64,000 nt of DNA from NCBI RefSeq assembly GCF_000801105.2, contig NC_079511.1:21971792-22035791 (forward strand), given 5' to 3'. The position numbers and the translations under genes were made by a program. Below are positions 50,299-62,041 of this stretch, piece by piece (position 1 is the stretch's first letter; each line of letters opens with the position of its first letter). The notes under the pieces are model-generated. The model ran no database searches, was not told where the DNA came from, and saw nothing but the letters and a program-made list of their open reading frames with translations. The DNA comes from Raphanus sativus (lineage: Eukaryota > Streptophyta > Magnoliopsida > Brassicales > Brassicaceae).

Positions 50299-51125
50299 CA
50301 GGCGATTCAGAGTTTGGTGGACCCATAAGATGTAAACATCATAGAAAGTATCCCATTAAGCAGATTTCAGACGATCGATTGTGATGGATGAAATTTTACT
50401 AATATTGGGAAATATACTGTTAAATCTGCTTTTCAAGTTGAATGAGTGTACCCGTATAGCTAGAGAAATAACTTTACCAGAGTTTTGTCCATTGACCACT
50501 CCACTGAAGGCTTTCTGCTAGAAAGTACGCTGTCTACCTAAGATGAAACATTTTTTATGATAATTGGCATCAGGATGCATAGCGGTTAAGAAAATATTAA
50601 AATCAAGGGGAATGCAAGGAGATACAATTTGTGCACGCTGCGGAGACCCGTAAGAATCCATTAACCATGTGTTCTTTGAATGTCCACCGTTGATTCAGGT
50701 CTGAGCACTCTCAAGGATCCCATCGAACCCCGATACTTTCCCTTCTAAATCATTATTTGCAAATAAGGACCACTTATTTGGAGGGTTCAGCCGATATTAG
50801 AAGATCATCACTTTGCGTGTATACTATTTTATATGGAAGGCAGAGAATAATAAGGTATTCAGCAATATTGATGTTGATCCTCGAGACACTCTTCAATTAG
50901 CGGAAACAGAGGCGCAAAGTTAACATTCACAGGGATTCAATCAATCTAGATCACCATTAGCAGCAGTATCCTCCCGGTTATCCCAGGCAGATGGTGTTTT
51001 ATGGATCATGGAAGAATAATGAGCCCTTTACCGGACATGGATAGTACAGCACCCTGGAAGGTTTCGATCGTTAACGGGTGCGAGAAATACAAGAGCACGT
51101 CAGTCGCCAGTGCACTCTGAGATCG
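50299..51125 (+). pseudogene. LINE fragment, unit 5
   Basis: Same left junction as units 3 and 4. It ends at the common EIEALI point, followed by the pyrimidine-rich strip. Confidence 0.78.
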
Positions 51126-51353
51126 AGGCCCTTATCATTATTTATTTTATTTCTATTTTTCTTATTTTTCTTTTGTTTTCCTTATTCAAATACTTTTTCA
51201 CTAATGCACATATATCGTTTTTTCTTTTCATATATATAAAGTTTTTACCGAATATATTTAACACTAGTCACTACATAAGCAATAAAATGAATAAATATGA
51301 ATATGAAATTTCATGGTCAATGTGTTAAAAAATTGATGAGCTATAGAAGCTAC

Positions 51354-52195
51354 CAGAATCTTGCAGTCGCGAATACTTTGGACAGTTTCCACATCAATGA
51401 CCTATCAAGTAAAGAATTTAGTGGCAAACGATCTTTTTGGTCGGCCAAGTCCATAATTGAAGGGATCTCCGTACATAAATAACATCTCCTTAGCCATCAA
51501 CGTCACCATTGTTTCAATGATAGTCATAGGAAGATACCTAAGTGGTAACATCCCCATGTATACCTCTTCTTGGCCAATACATGCATCTGTAAAAATTAAG
51601 AACATCTATTGAATAAAATGACATATGGTAACAAAAAAGCATTAAGAATATTAAAAAAGTTTATTGGTTACACATTTATTAAAAAAATTGAGAAATAAGA
51701 GATTTGTTTCTTTGTACAAATTGAAGGAACCAAAGATATTGATATAACCTCATATTGTACTAGCCAGCCAAAGATCATAGTGATTACCATTATCATATGA
51801 TACTACGGCCAATAGAAGTCAGCCTCAATAATCCAAATGAGTTTTTAACCATCAATAGATAAATATTCAATTATTGTTGAGAGGCATATTAGTAGTTCTT
51901 TCACACCGAGTCAAAAAAACAAAATGTAAACTACAATTTGACATGCAATAGAAGTTTGCAGCTTTAACGTACATACATTCATAATTTAATAATTAAAATA
52001 AAAAGCGATATTAACTAAGTTACATAAAGAGTTTCAATATCTATTCCCAAGGGAATTCCGTCAGAAAATGTCATATTTTCTTGTAGAAACGGCTATATTA
52101 GCATCCAAGTTATTAAGAGAAAATCTCATCTTCATACCAGAATTTCCACCTCCGACCACAAGAACAATTTTACCTTTGAAGTCATGTTCAGACTT
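51354..52195 (-). pseudogene. YUC10-like exon 2 and exon 1 end, unit 5a
   Basis: Exon 2 at 51586-51354 (MGMLPLRYLPMTIIETMVTL, MYGDPFNYGLGRPKRSFATK). The exon 1 end is cut at 52195, in the middle of the SEHDFKGK segment, where it is joined to a LINE RNase H tail. Confidence 0.8.
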
Positions 52196-52285
52196 GGATG
52201 GTACATTACTCTGGAAGATTTCGATGGTTTAATGGATGCGAGGAATACAAGAGCAAGTCAGTCGCCATTGCACTCTTACATCGAG
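52196..52285 (+). pseudogene. LINE RNase H tail, unit 5b
   Basis: About 90 bp (ITLEDFDGLMDARNTRASQS in one frame) fused directly to a YUC exon 1 relic. The left part of this unit has been deleted. Confidence 0.72.
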
Positions 52286-52518
52286 GCCCTTATCGTTATT
52301 TCTTTTATTTTTATTTTTCTTATTTTCCTTTTGTTTTTCTTATTCAAATATTTTTTTCACTTATGCACATATATCGTTTTTTGTTTTCATATATATAAAA
52401 ATTAAGTTTTTACCGAATATATTTAACACTAGTCACTAAATAAGTATTCAAATTAATAAATATGAATATGAAATTTGATGGACAATGTGTTAAAAATTTG
52501 ATGAACTATAGAAGCTAC

Positions 52519-53458
52519 CTTAATCTTGCCGCCGCAAATATTTTGGACAGTTTCCACATCAATGACTTATCCGGTAAAGAATTTAGTGGCAAAAGACCCT
52601 TTTGGTCAGACTAGTCCATACTGGAAGGGATCTCTGTACATAAAAAACATCTCCTTAGCCATCAACGTCACCAATGTGTAATTGATATTCATATGAAAAT
52701 ACCTAAGCGATAACATCCCCATTTATACCTCTTCTTGGTCAATACATGCATCTGTAGAAATTTAGAACATCTATTGAATAAAACGACATATGGTAACAAA
52801 AAAAGAATTAAGAATATTTAAAATTTTATTGGTTACACATTTATTAAATTGAGAAATAAAGTATTTGTTTCATTATAAAAATTGAAGATACCAAAGACAT
52901 TGAACCCTCATATTGTACTAAGCTAGCCAAAGATCATAGTGATTAGCATTATCATATGATACTATGGCCAATAGATGTCATGACTCAATAATCCAAATGA
53001 GTTTTTAACCATGAATAGATAAATATTCAACTATTGTTGAGAGGCATATTAGTAATTATTTCACACAGAGAGAAATAAATGTAAACTACAATTTGACATG
53101 CAATAGAAGTGTGCAGCTCTAACCTACATGCATTCATAATTTAATAATTAAAATAAAAAGTGATATTAACTAAGTTACATAAAGAGTTACATAATCTATT
53201 CCCTCGGGAATTTCATCAGAAAATGCCATATTTTCTTGTAGAAACGGGTATATTAGCATCCAAGTTATTAAGAGAAAATCTCATCTCCATACAAGAATTT
53301 CCACCTCCGACCACAAGAACAATTTTACCTTTAAAGTCATGTTCAGACTTGTACTAACTCGGATGCAAAATCTCACCAGTGAAAGTATCAATCCCTTTCA
53401 CCCCGGGAATATACCATTCTCAATTCTCTCCACTCGCAACCACCACAAAATACTACCA
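52519..53458 (-). pseudogene. YUC10-like exon 2 and exon 1 end, unit 5b
   Basis: Exon 2 at 52751-52519, more decayed than its neighbours; exon 1 end at 53458-53225 keeps GGGNSG (antisense of [11 protein letters not shown]). Confidence 0.78.
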
Positions 53459-53459
53459 A

Positions 53460-53740
53460 TACAACCTCCATAGTTTGTGGTACTGGTTGGAGTCTCTGGT
53501 GGTTACAGCTGAAGAGAAGAGAGGTCCTCATCTTCTGGTGGTGAAAGTCTTTATACTTTCACCGGTGAGATTGTGAATTTGAGTCGGTATAGTCTGGATG
53601 CGACTTTAAAGGTAATGTTGAAAAGGAGAGAAGAATCTTTATTGTGCTGGATCTTTAGGAAGGAGATCGCCAGAGCCGCCATGGATGCTATGTTGATCGC
53701 CGAAGACATAAAATCTACCTTGGCAATTATCAAGTATTAA
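53460..53740 (+). pseudogene. YUC10-like exon 1 fragment joined to exon 4 end, unit 5b
   Basis: SLVVTAEEKRG, then ARAAMDAMLIAEDIKSTLAI-IKY-stop at 53740. Confidence 0.72.
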
Positions 53741-54334
53741 TTACTACTGTGAAATAAATTGCAGAAACATTGTATTGGTTTTGGTACAGTGTTAAAAATG
53801 AACAATATAAATGTCGTTCATCAAAATAATAACCAATGTTTGATCCAGATTTGTAAAATAGTGGCTTGTAATATTCATATCTTAATGTTTGCCCACAAAA
53901 ATCTCGAACCATATAATTTTTGCCAGTGTGAACAATGTAAGGTGTATGTGAAACTATGCCATGCCTACTTTTGAAATATAAAATAGAAATATTTATGGTA
54001 TAAATTAGTAATTCATACTTTATAAAACATAGATCTGGCGAACCTCGAAAATATAATGAAAAATTAAACATCTGAGAAAATTTCACCGGTGCTCATTCTC
54101 ATAAGATATATTGTTCTTCAAAAATGACTAGAAAACAACTATAGTTTACAATTACATAGAATTTAACCATTTACAAGTAAAATTCTTTTATCATTACATA
54201 TACATACAATAAAAGCTTTTAAAATATTGACCCGACCCTATCATAAAAAAAATATCGACCATGAAACAAATATTTTAGTCTACTACCATTAGGATTGTTA
54301 GCCTAAAGAATAATTTATCACATTTTAATAACAA

Positions 54335-55410
54335 TTCGATCGTACTCATCGTCCTATGGTTGACGAAGTATTGTCTCTATTAGATCTCTGGTTAGCAAAA
54401 GACTAATCAGAAGGGTGGGATCCGGATCATCTATTTCAGTATGGAATTATCATTGGTTCCCATCCACTCGCCAGAGACAAACAAATAAAAACCAACAAAA
54501 TCTTTATCCGGAACTTAGAGTGGATTCTCTCATCAATGCAAATTTGAGGACATGGAACTTACAGGCGATTCAGAGTTTTATGGACCCATAAGAGGAAAAT
54601 ATCTTCGAAAGTATCCCATTAAGCAGATTTCTGACGACTGATCGTGATGGATGGCATTTTACTAATAATGTGAAATATATTTTTAAATCTGCTTATCAAG
54701 TTGAACGAGTGTACCCAGATAGAGAAAGAACTTTACCAGAGTTTGGTCCATCGACCACTCCACTAAAGGCTTTCTGCTAGATAGTGTGTTGTCTACCTTT
54801 GATGAAACATTTTTTATGGAAATTGGTATCAGGATGCATAGCGGTTAAGAAAAATGAAAGCATGGGGAATGCAAGGAGATACAATTTGTGCACGCTGCGG
54901 AGACCCTGAAGAATCTACTAGCCATGTATTCTTTGAATGTCCACTGGTGATTCAGGTCTGGGCACTCTCAAGGATCCTATCGAACCAAAATACTTCCCCT
55001 TCTAAATCATTATTTACAAACATGGACCACTTATTTGGAGGGTTCAGCAGATATTAGAAGATCATCACTTTACATGAATACTATGGTATATATGGAAGGC
55101 ACATAATAATAAGATATCCAGCAATCTGGATGTTGATCCTCGAGACACTCTTCAATTGGCGGAAACAGAGGCGCAAAGTTCACTTACACAGGGAAGTTCA
55201 CTTACACAGGGAATCAATCAATCTTGATCACCATTAGCAGAAATATCACTCTCGGTTATCCCAAGCAGATGGTGTTTTGCGGATGGATCATGGATGAATC
55301 AGGCACCCTTTTTCCGGACATGGATGGTACAACACCCTCGAAGGTTTCGATGGTTTAATGGGTGCGAGGAATACAATAGCAAGTCAGTCGTCATCGCACT
55401 CTGAGATCGA
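54335..55410 (+). pseudogene. LINE ORF2 fragment, unit 6
   Basis: Starts at a junction of its own (TTCGATCGTACTC), with a longer YUC 3' flank than units 3-5. The zinc-binding part is well kept (ICARCGDPEESTSHVFFECP, 54885-54944). The RNase H start has FADGSW with Ala before Asp. A 14-bp stretch is duplicated near 55190-55215 (TTCACTTACACAGGGAA twice). Confidence 0.8.
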
Positions 55411-55646
55411 GGCCCTTATCATTATTTCTTTTATTTTTATTTGTCTTATTTTACTTTTGTTTTCCTTATTCAAATATTTTTTTCAACTATGCACATATAT
55501 CGTTTTTTTTTCTTTTCACATATATAAAAATCATTTTTTTACCAAATATACTTAACACTAGTCACTACATAAGCAACTAAATTAATAAATATGAATATTA
55601 AATTTGAAAGACAATGTGTTAAAAGTTGATGAACTATAGAAGCTAC

Positions 55647-56455
55647 CTGAATCTTACCGTCGCGAATATTTAGACAGTTTCCACATCAATGACTTATCCA
55701 GTAAAGAATTTAGTGGCAAGATACATTTTTGGTCGGACAAGTCCATACTTGAAGGGATCTCCGTACATAAATAACATCTCCTTAGCCATCAATATCACCA
55801 TTGTGTCGATGATAGTCATAGGAAAATACCTAAGCGATAACATCGCCATGTATACCTCTTCTTTGCCTATATATGCATCTGTAAAAAATTAGAACATCGA
55901 TTGAATAAAACGACATATGGTAACAAAAAAAGTAATTAAGAATGTTAAAAAGTTTATTGGTAACACATTTATTAAAAAATTGAGAAATAAAAGATTTGTT
56001 TCTTCGTAAAAATTGAAAAAACCAAAGACATTGATAAAACCTCATATTGTACTAAGATAGCCAAAGATCATAGCGATTAGCATTTCATATGATACTATGG
56101 CCGAAAGAGGTCAAGACTCAATAATCCAAATGAGTTTTTAACCATGAATAGATAAATATTCAATTATTGTTGAGAGCCATATTTGTAATTATTTCACACA
56201 GAGAGGAAAAAATGTAAACTACAATTTGACATGCAATAGAAGTGTGCAGCTCTAACGTTTATGCATTCATAATTTAATAATTAAAATAAAAAGTGATATT
56301 AACTAAGTTACATAAAGAGTTACAATATCTATTTCCTCAGGAATTTCATCAGAAAATGCCATATTTTCTTGTAGAAGCGGCTATATTAGAATCCAAGTTA
56401 TTAAGAGAAAACATCATCACCATACCAGAATTTCTACCTCCGACCACAAGAACAG
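55647..56455 (-). pseudogene. YUC10-like exon 2 and shortened exon 1 end, unit 6
   Basis: Exon 2 at 55878-55647; the exon 1 end stops after the GGGNSG antisense (FLPPTTRTE) and is joined directly to the plus-strand relic, so the centre of the palindrome is deleted here. Confidence 0.78.
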
Positions 56456-56674
56456 AGATTGTTATCTTCTGGTGGTGAAAGGCTTGATACATTACCAGTG
56501 AGATTGTGAATTTGAGTCTGTACAGTCTGGACGCGACTTTAAAGATAATATTGAAAAGAATAGAATAATCTTTAATGTGCTGGATTTCTTAGGAATCAGA
56601 TCGCCAGAGCCGCCCTGGATGCTATGGTGATCGCTGAAGACATCAAATATATCTTGGCAATTATCAAGTATTAA
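56456..56674 (+). pseudogene. YUC10-like exon 1 fragment joined to exon 4 end, unit 6
   Basis: Short exon 1 remnant, then ARAALDAMVIAEDIKYILAI-IKY-stop at 56674. It is the last unit of the array. Confidence 0.75.
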
Positions 56675-56766
56675 TGACCACTGTGAAATAAATTGCAGAA
56701 GAATTGTATTGGTTTTGGTATGGTGGTTAAGATGAACAATATATATGCCGTTCATCAAAATAATAA

Positions 56767-58143
56767 GGAAAAATTTCTAAAAGAGAACAAAAAAACTAGG
56801 TTATTGTCCCTTTGGTAGAAAATCATTTTTGTTCATTTTTTCTCCTTTTCACCATTTGTATTTCTGAAAACTAATGAAATAAATAATTTTGTGAATCAGA
56901 ACTTATTAAAAATATAAAAAATTAGTAAAACACCCACATGCACAAGCTGGTAATTTTTTTTTTCAAAAAATTTGATAAATAAAATTTTTAAAATACATTC
57001 TACTAAAAGTAGAATGCGTCTTCTACGAAAAATGGTATAGTAGAAAACAATTTCTAAATAAACATGTTCATCTACTTCTTTTAGAACGCTCATTCTACTA
57101 TTTACTAAATTTCTAAATAAGAAGAATGCACATTCTACTAATCGTAAAGGTATCTACTTTCCTTCCGCAAGCATCTTCTACTTTTATAAAATATTCTAAA
57201 TTTTGGAGAATGTGTTTTGTACAACGTACTCTTACGTCTACTCAAAGTAGAAAGTGTATTCAGGATTTTTATAATTCTTCTAAACTTTTAGAAGACACCT
57301 TCTACGGATAAGAATACCTGATTTTTGCGAAAATTAATGAAATTTCAGTTAAGAAAATATTCTAAAAATCTTCTAAAATATTCTAACTACCTAAAACGTG
57401 TTATGGTCGATTTTACTTGTGAAAAAATGATTTTTCATTTTATTCTTCATCAATCTATGATACCTCTATAGTTTATCTTGTGATTTTCACAAACTCTTGT
57501 TCAATTTTTTTTAAGTTTAATAAAACTAAAAAATTTGCAAACGTTTTAAGTTTTTTTTGTTTTATAAAAAAAGACTCTGTAAAGGTTTTTATAAAGTTTG
57601 TTTAAATTTTTTACTAATTTTTTTTGTAAAGTTTTATTTTTATTTTTATAAGTTTACAAAGTTTACTTTTATTAAAAAAAAAAAAATTTTCATTAAAAAG
57701 TTTGATAAACTTAAAAAGTTTACAAATGTTTTAAACTTTTTATAAAAAATAAAACTTTGTAAAATATTTTGTTTAAAGTTTGTTTAAATTTTTTATTAAA
57801 AACTTTTTGTAAAGTTTTATTTTTTATTTTTATAAAGTTTATAAAGTTTATAAATTTTATTTTATTAAAATTTTATCAAAAACATTTTAAACTTTTTATA
57901 AAAATAAAAATTTGTAAAACGTTTTTTTTAAAAAATTATTTAACGTTTTTATTAAATAATTTTTTAATAATTTTTATTTTATAAATTTTACGAATTTTTT
58001 TTTTACTAAAAACTTTTTAATTAGATTAATCCAGGGTTATTTTGGGATTATGAGAAAAAATTATACTAAAAGGACAACTAAATGATGATTTTATAATATA
58101 AATACAACCATGCTGAATATTTGTTCTGTCTTGGTAATTTTCC
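56767..58143. mobile_element. MULE-type non-autonomous element, AT-rich, 9-bp TSD
   Basis: Perfect 9-bp TSD AAATAATAA at 56758-56766 and 58144-58152, interrupting the YUC 3' flank seen uninterrupted after the other exon 4 relics. Ends are GGAAAAATTTCTAAAAGAGA and, reverse-complemented, GGAAAATTACCAAGACAGAA. 1,377 bp, extremely AT-rich. The interior has TTCTAC/GTAGAA words and runs of AAAGTTTGTTTAAATTTTTT. Lys/Phe-rich open frames at 57557-57984 are composition artefacts. Confidence 0.85.
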
Positions 58144-58152
58144 AAATAATAA

Positions 58153-58788
58153 TCAATGTTTAATCTAGATACGTAAAATAGGGTTTGTAATATTCATATC
58201 TTAATGTTTGCCCACATAAAGCTGGAACCACATAATTAATGCCAATATGCAACAATGCCATATCTACTTTTAAAAATATAAATAAGAAGAATTGTGGTAT
58301 AAATTAGTTATTATCTGACGAATCTCAAAAATATAATGAAAAATTAACATCTGAAAAAAATTCACCGGTGCTAATTTCTCATAAGATATATAGTTCTACA
58401 AAATGATTAGAAAACAACTATGGTATACAATTATATAGAGTTAAACCATTTGCTACTAAAATTCTTTTATCATCACATATATGTACAATCAAAAATTTTG
58501 AAATATTGACCCGACCCAATTGTAAAAGTAAATGTTGACCATGAAACAAATATTTTAGTATACTACCATTAGGATTGTTAGCCCTACTTAACTTCTTTCT
58601 GGACAACCCAGTATTAGATGTAAGTACTACTATTATATATGTACAAAAAAGTAAGTACTACTATGTTTAAATACTATTTTATTTTCTTTGAAACCTATAT
58701 ATATGATTTGTTAGCGTGCTATTCATGATAACAATAAGCATTTGGTTAACATTACATTTTTCACAAGGCCGGAGAGAACAAGAAAACA
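58153..58788. other. End of YUC 3' flank and nucleolin upstream region
   Basis: To about 58600 this matches the 3' flank found after each array unit; from there on it is unique DNA leading into the nucleolin promoter. Confidence 0.6.
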
Positions 58789-58975
58789 AAACCCTAGCCC
58801 ACTAGAAGTCTAATAAACTCATGAGCCCATCTTTTGACTTACCCGTTTCCACGTGGACGGCACAGATCAAAGAAGACGGCGCGAGAAGATAGCCGTTAGA
58901 TGGAAAAACGAAAAAGACAACTATATCCCCAAACCAAAATCAAAACGATTATAAATACAAACTCCTAAAACCCTA
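58789..58975 (+). promoter_or_regulatory. Nucleolin promoter: telo-boxes, site II elements, TATA box
   Basis: Telo-box AAACCCTA at 58789-58796 and again at 58968-58975; site II core (AGCCCA, reverse TGGGCT) at 58796-58801 and 58824-58829; TATAAATA at 58950-58957, 83 bp before the start codon. Telo-box plus site II is the usual combination in plant genes for ribosome biogenesis, where TCP-type factors act. The second telo-box probably lies at or just before the transcript start. Confidence 0.75.
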
Positions 58976-59039
58976 AACTTAAAAATATCTTACGCAGCTC
59001 TAAAAACCTAGCAGTCGTCTTCTTCTTCTCAAATTCGCA

Positions 59040-61731
59040 ATGGGCAAAAAATCCGCCACCAAAGTAATCTCCTCCTCCTCCGCCTCATCCTGTGTTTTCT
59101 AATTAGCTCTTCACCGTTCTCTAAATGAAACTCTGTTTGTGTTTCGTAATTTTCAGGGTGAAGCAGCCCCTGCTGCCATTAAGGCCACAAAACCTTTGAA
59201 GAAAGGTAACAACTTTAGGGTTCTATATCTGTGATCGATTAAAGTCCTTTGTTGGAATATGTCTGTTATGCGTTTGCTTTTGTGTTCTGTTTGAATCTTT
59301 ATTTTTGAATTTTTTTTTGTTGATTTAATAGTTTGATTATGAAGGGGTTGTTTGATTTTAGCTATGTTGTTATTGTTCAGGTAAGAGAGAGCCTGAGGAT
59401 GATTTGGATACCAAAGTGAACCTTAAGAAGCAGAAGAAAGACTTGGTCGCTGCTGTTCAAAAGGAAAAAGCTGAGAAGAAGGTGCCCAAGAAGGTGGAGA
59501 GCTCTGATGAAGAGTCTGATTCTGAGGAAGAGGACAAGGTATAATGGTTGTTTGATTCGTTTGAGAACTTTATCTAAGTGTATATTTGCCTGTGTATTAC
59601 TGTGTGTTTTGTTTATGTTCCACTGAGATACTTTCTAAGTACCTCTGGATGATGTAAGAGTTCTGTGGATGTGTATCACTGTGTTGTCAATTGTGTATCT
59701 TGTGAAGCATGCTGCTAAAACCTTCAATTCTGTTTTTGAAGGAGCCCGCACAAAAGAAGGCCGTTGCTTCTACGAACGGAACTGTTGCAAAGAAGGCAAA
59801 AGATGAATCATCTTCCGGAGAGGAATCTTCAGATGAGGTTAATTACTTGATATTGTACAAGGGTTTAGCCTGCTCCTTGGCTCTTTGCTAACACATTTTG
59901 ACTGTTGTTACCTTCTCTTTCAGGAAGAAGTTGCTGTTACAAAGAAACCTGCAGCAGCTAAGCCAGCTGTGAAAGATTCTTCCTCCTCTGAGGAGGACGA
60001 TTCAGAAGATGAATCTGAGGATGAGAAACCTGTTGCCAAGAAGGCAGCTCCTGTTGCTACCAAGGCTGCAAGCAGTGACTCGTCTGAGGAAGATTCTGAT
60101 GAGGTTAGTTTCTGTTCTTTAACGAGAGATCATTAAGCAGCTTTTGATGACAAGGAAACAGTTGATTCATTTACCACGTGTTTGATTGCTTGATTTGCAG
60201 GAAAGTGAAGATGAAAAACCCGCACCAAAAGAGACCAAGGCAGCCAAAAAGGATGGCAGTAGCGATGGCTCTGACTCTGATGAGTCTGAGAGTGAAGAAG
60301 AGGAAGAAACCCCAAAGAAAAAGGTTCGACAATGCTTAGTGCCTATTATATGATTGCATATTACTTTGACTTGCTGTTTGCTGATGGAAAATACTCTCCC
60401 TTTTATGAAAACAGAGCTCTGATGTAGAAATGGTGGATGCTGAAAAGCAACAGGTAAAAGTTCCTTCTCCCAAGTCCTAACATTGTAGGTGCTGTAATCT
60501 CTTTCTGTATCATGCTTTGAATTTTAATTTTTGTTTCACGCTTGGTCTTTCAGCCAAAGACACCATCAACTCCTGCCACAGGAGGATCAAAGACTCTCTT
60601 TGTTGCCAATCTCCCATTCCAAGTTGAAAAATCAGATGTGTAAGTAGCACTGTCCTCTCTCTCTAATCTCTTTCTATGTGCAAGTTCATTTTTCATAACT
60701 TTATTTTCCATATACAGTGAGGAATTCTTCAAGGGAGCTGGCCAGGTTGTTGATGTTAGATTTGCCATGTCTAAAGATGATGGCAGTTTCAGAGGTTTTG
60801 GCCATGTTGAGTTTGCTTCTGCCGGGGAAGCACAGAAGGTGAGATAATAGTTTTTGCTTATGATGAAAAGATATATAATCGTTAAGATCGATTGCAAATT
60901 AATTAACCCATTTGTACTTAGGCACTTGAATTTCACGGGAGACCTTTGCTTGGTCGTGAACTTCGTCTTGATGTTGCTCAGGAGAGGGGTGAAAGACCCG
61001 CTTACAACACTCCCCGAAGCGGGTAAGTTCTTTTTTTTTTTGGTTTTCTTGTGTTGTAGCTTGATGCTCTTGTGTTAATTAGTGTTCTCTTTGGCAAATT
61101 TAGAAACGGCGGTGGTGGTGGTGGGTCAGAGGTTTTTGTGAAGGGATTTGACTCTTCCCTTCCTGTGAATGATATCAAGAGCGCCTTGAGTGAACACTTT
61201 GCATCATGTGGTGAAATCACGAGGGTCTCTGTTCCCGTTGACCGTGAAACTGGTGGTTCCAGAGGGTGTGTGACTTTACTTACTCCACTTTGTTGTCACC
61301 ACTTCCTCAAAGGGATGCTAACTAACTTTTTTGTGTTTTTTTATAGAATTGCTTACCTTGAATTTAAAGAAGGCACAGAGAAGGCGTTTGAACTTAATGG
61401 TAGTGAAATGGGAGGATGGAATCTCGTTGTTGATGAGCCTAGACCGAAGGAGAACAATAGTGGTGGATTCAATAGTGGAAGGAGCAACTATGGCGGAGGA
61501 AGAGACAGTGGTCGTGGCCGTGGTCGTGGCAGAGGAAGAGATAATTTCCGTGGTCGTGGCAGAGGAAGAGAAAACGGTCGTGGAAGACCTAGTTTCACTC
61601 ATTCAGAAGGTATTACATGAATTTGTTATTATTGATATTGGTTCTTGAATCTTGATAGTGAGGTACCCAACTTCTCACTGATTCTTTGTTTTGTTTTTGC
61701 AGGTAAGAAGACTACCTTTAGCGACGAGTAG
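59040..61731 (+). CDS. NUC-L1: Nucleolin-like protein, intact 13-exon gene
   Basis: Nucleolin acts in the nucleolus in rDNA chromatin control and pre-rRNA processing. Exons: 59040-59063, 59157-59205, 59381-59538, 59742-59837, 59924-60103, 60201-60323, 60415-60453, 60554-60639, 60718-60838, 60922-61022, 61104-61265, 61347-61609, 61703-61731. All junctions are GT..AG and the frame is continuous for 476 residues. Residues 1-235 form a Lys-rich N-terminus with repeated acidic SSDEES-type blocks, likely CK2 sites. RRM1 is about 236-311 (RNP2 LFVANL, RNP1 RGFGHVEF 277-284). RRM2 is about 335-413 (VFVKGF 336-341, RGIAYLEF 379-386). An RGG/GAR tail covers 414-460, and the protein ends KKTTFSDE. It is shorter than the ~557 residues I recall for Arabidopsis NUC-L1, probably with fewer acidic blocks. 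It converges with GH9C1, 310 bp apart. Confidence 0.93.
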
Positions 61732-62041
61732 AAACTTTGTAGAAGAGAATGCTCTTTTTGTTTTCAAGTCTTTAACTTATACATTGCATCCTTTTTTATT
61801 GTTTTGGTTTTTTTTTTTGTCTGAGAACCTTTAAATTTTTTTCTTAATGTTATAAATTAAGCTCAATCTCGAGTACTTTTGGTGTTATCATTGTCTTCTT
61901 TCGTTAATCTCTGAGTAATAAGTACTCAACAAAAACATCTCTCAGAAGATCCAAATTTATTAATCTATGAGTAATAAAGTAGTCAACAAAAACATCTCTC
62001 AAAAGGATGCAAATATACATCTTGTCATTGTTAAACAAGTG
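61732..62041. other. Convergent 3' UTR interval
   Basis: 310 bp between the nucleolin stop and the GH9 stop; T-rich on the plus strand after the nucleolin gene. A ~55 bp piece with GAGTAATAA and CAACAAAAACATCTCTC is tandemly repeated at about 61911-61945 and 61970-62001. Confidence 0.6.

Larger units (their letters stand above)
36049..58600. repeat. Tandem array of YUC10/LINE composite units
   Basis: The same ~100 bp block (exon 4 end of a YUC gene, ending AIIKY-stop, plus its 3' flank) ends at 36126, 41058, 45468, 47449, 49981, 53740 and 56674. Between successive blocks the order is constant: 3' flank, LINE fragment (+), a pyrimidine-rich strip, YUC exon 2 and exon 1 end (-), YUC exon 1 end and exon 4 end (+). 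Unit lengths vary from about 2.0 to 4.9 kb through internal deletions, partial duplications and one 901 bp insertion. Confidence 0.88.

Noticed and set aside
57557..57984. Lys/Phe-rich open frames
   Set aside because: They follow from AAA/TTT composition inside an AT-rich transposon; no domain and no codon signal.
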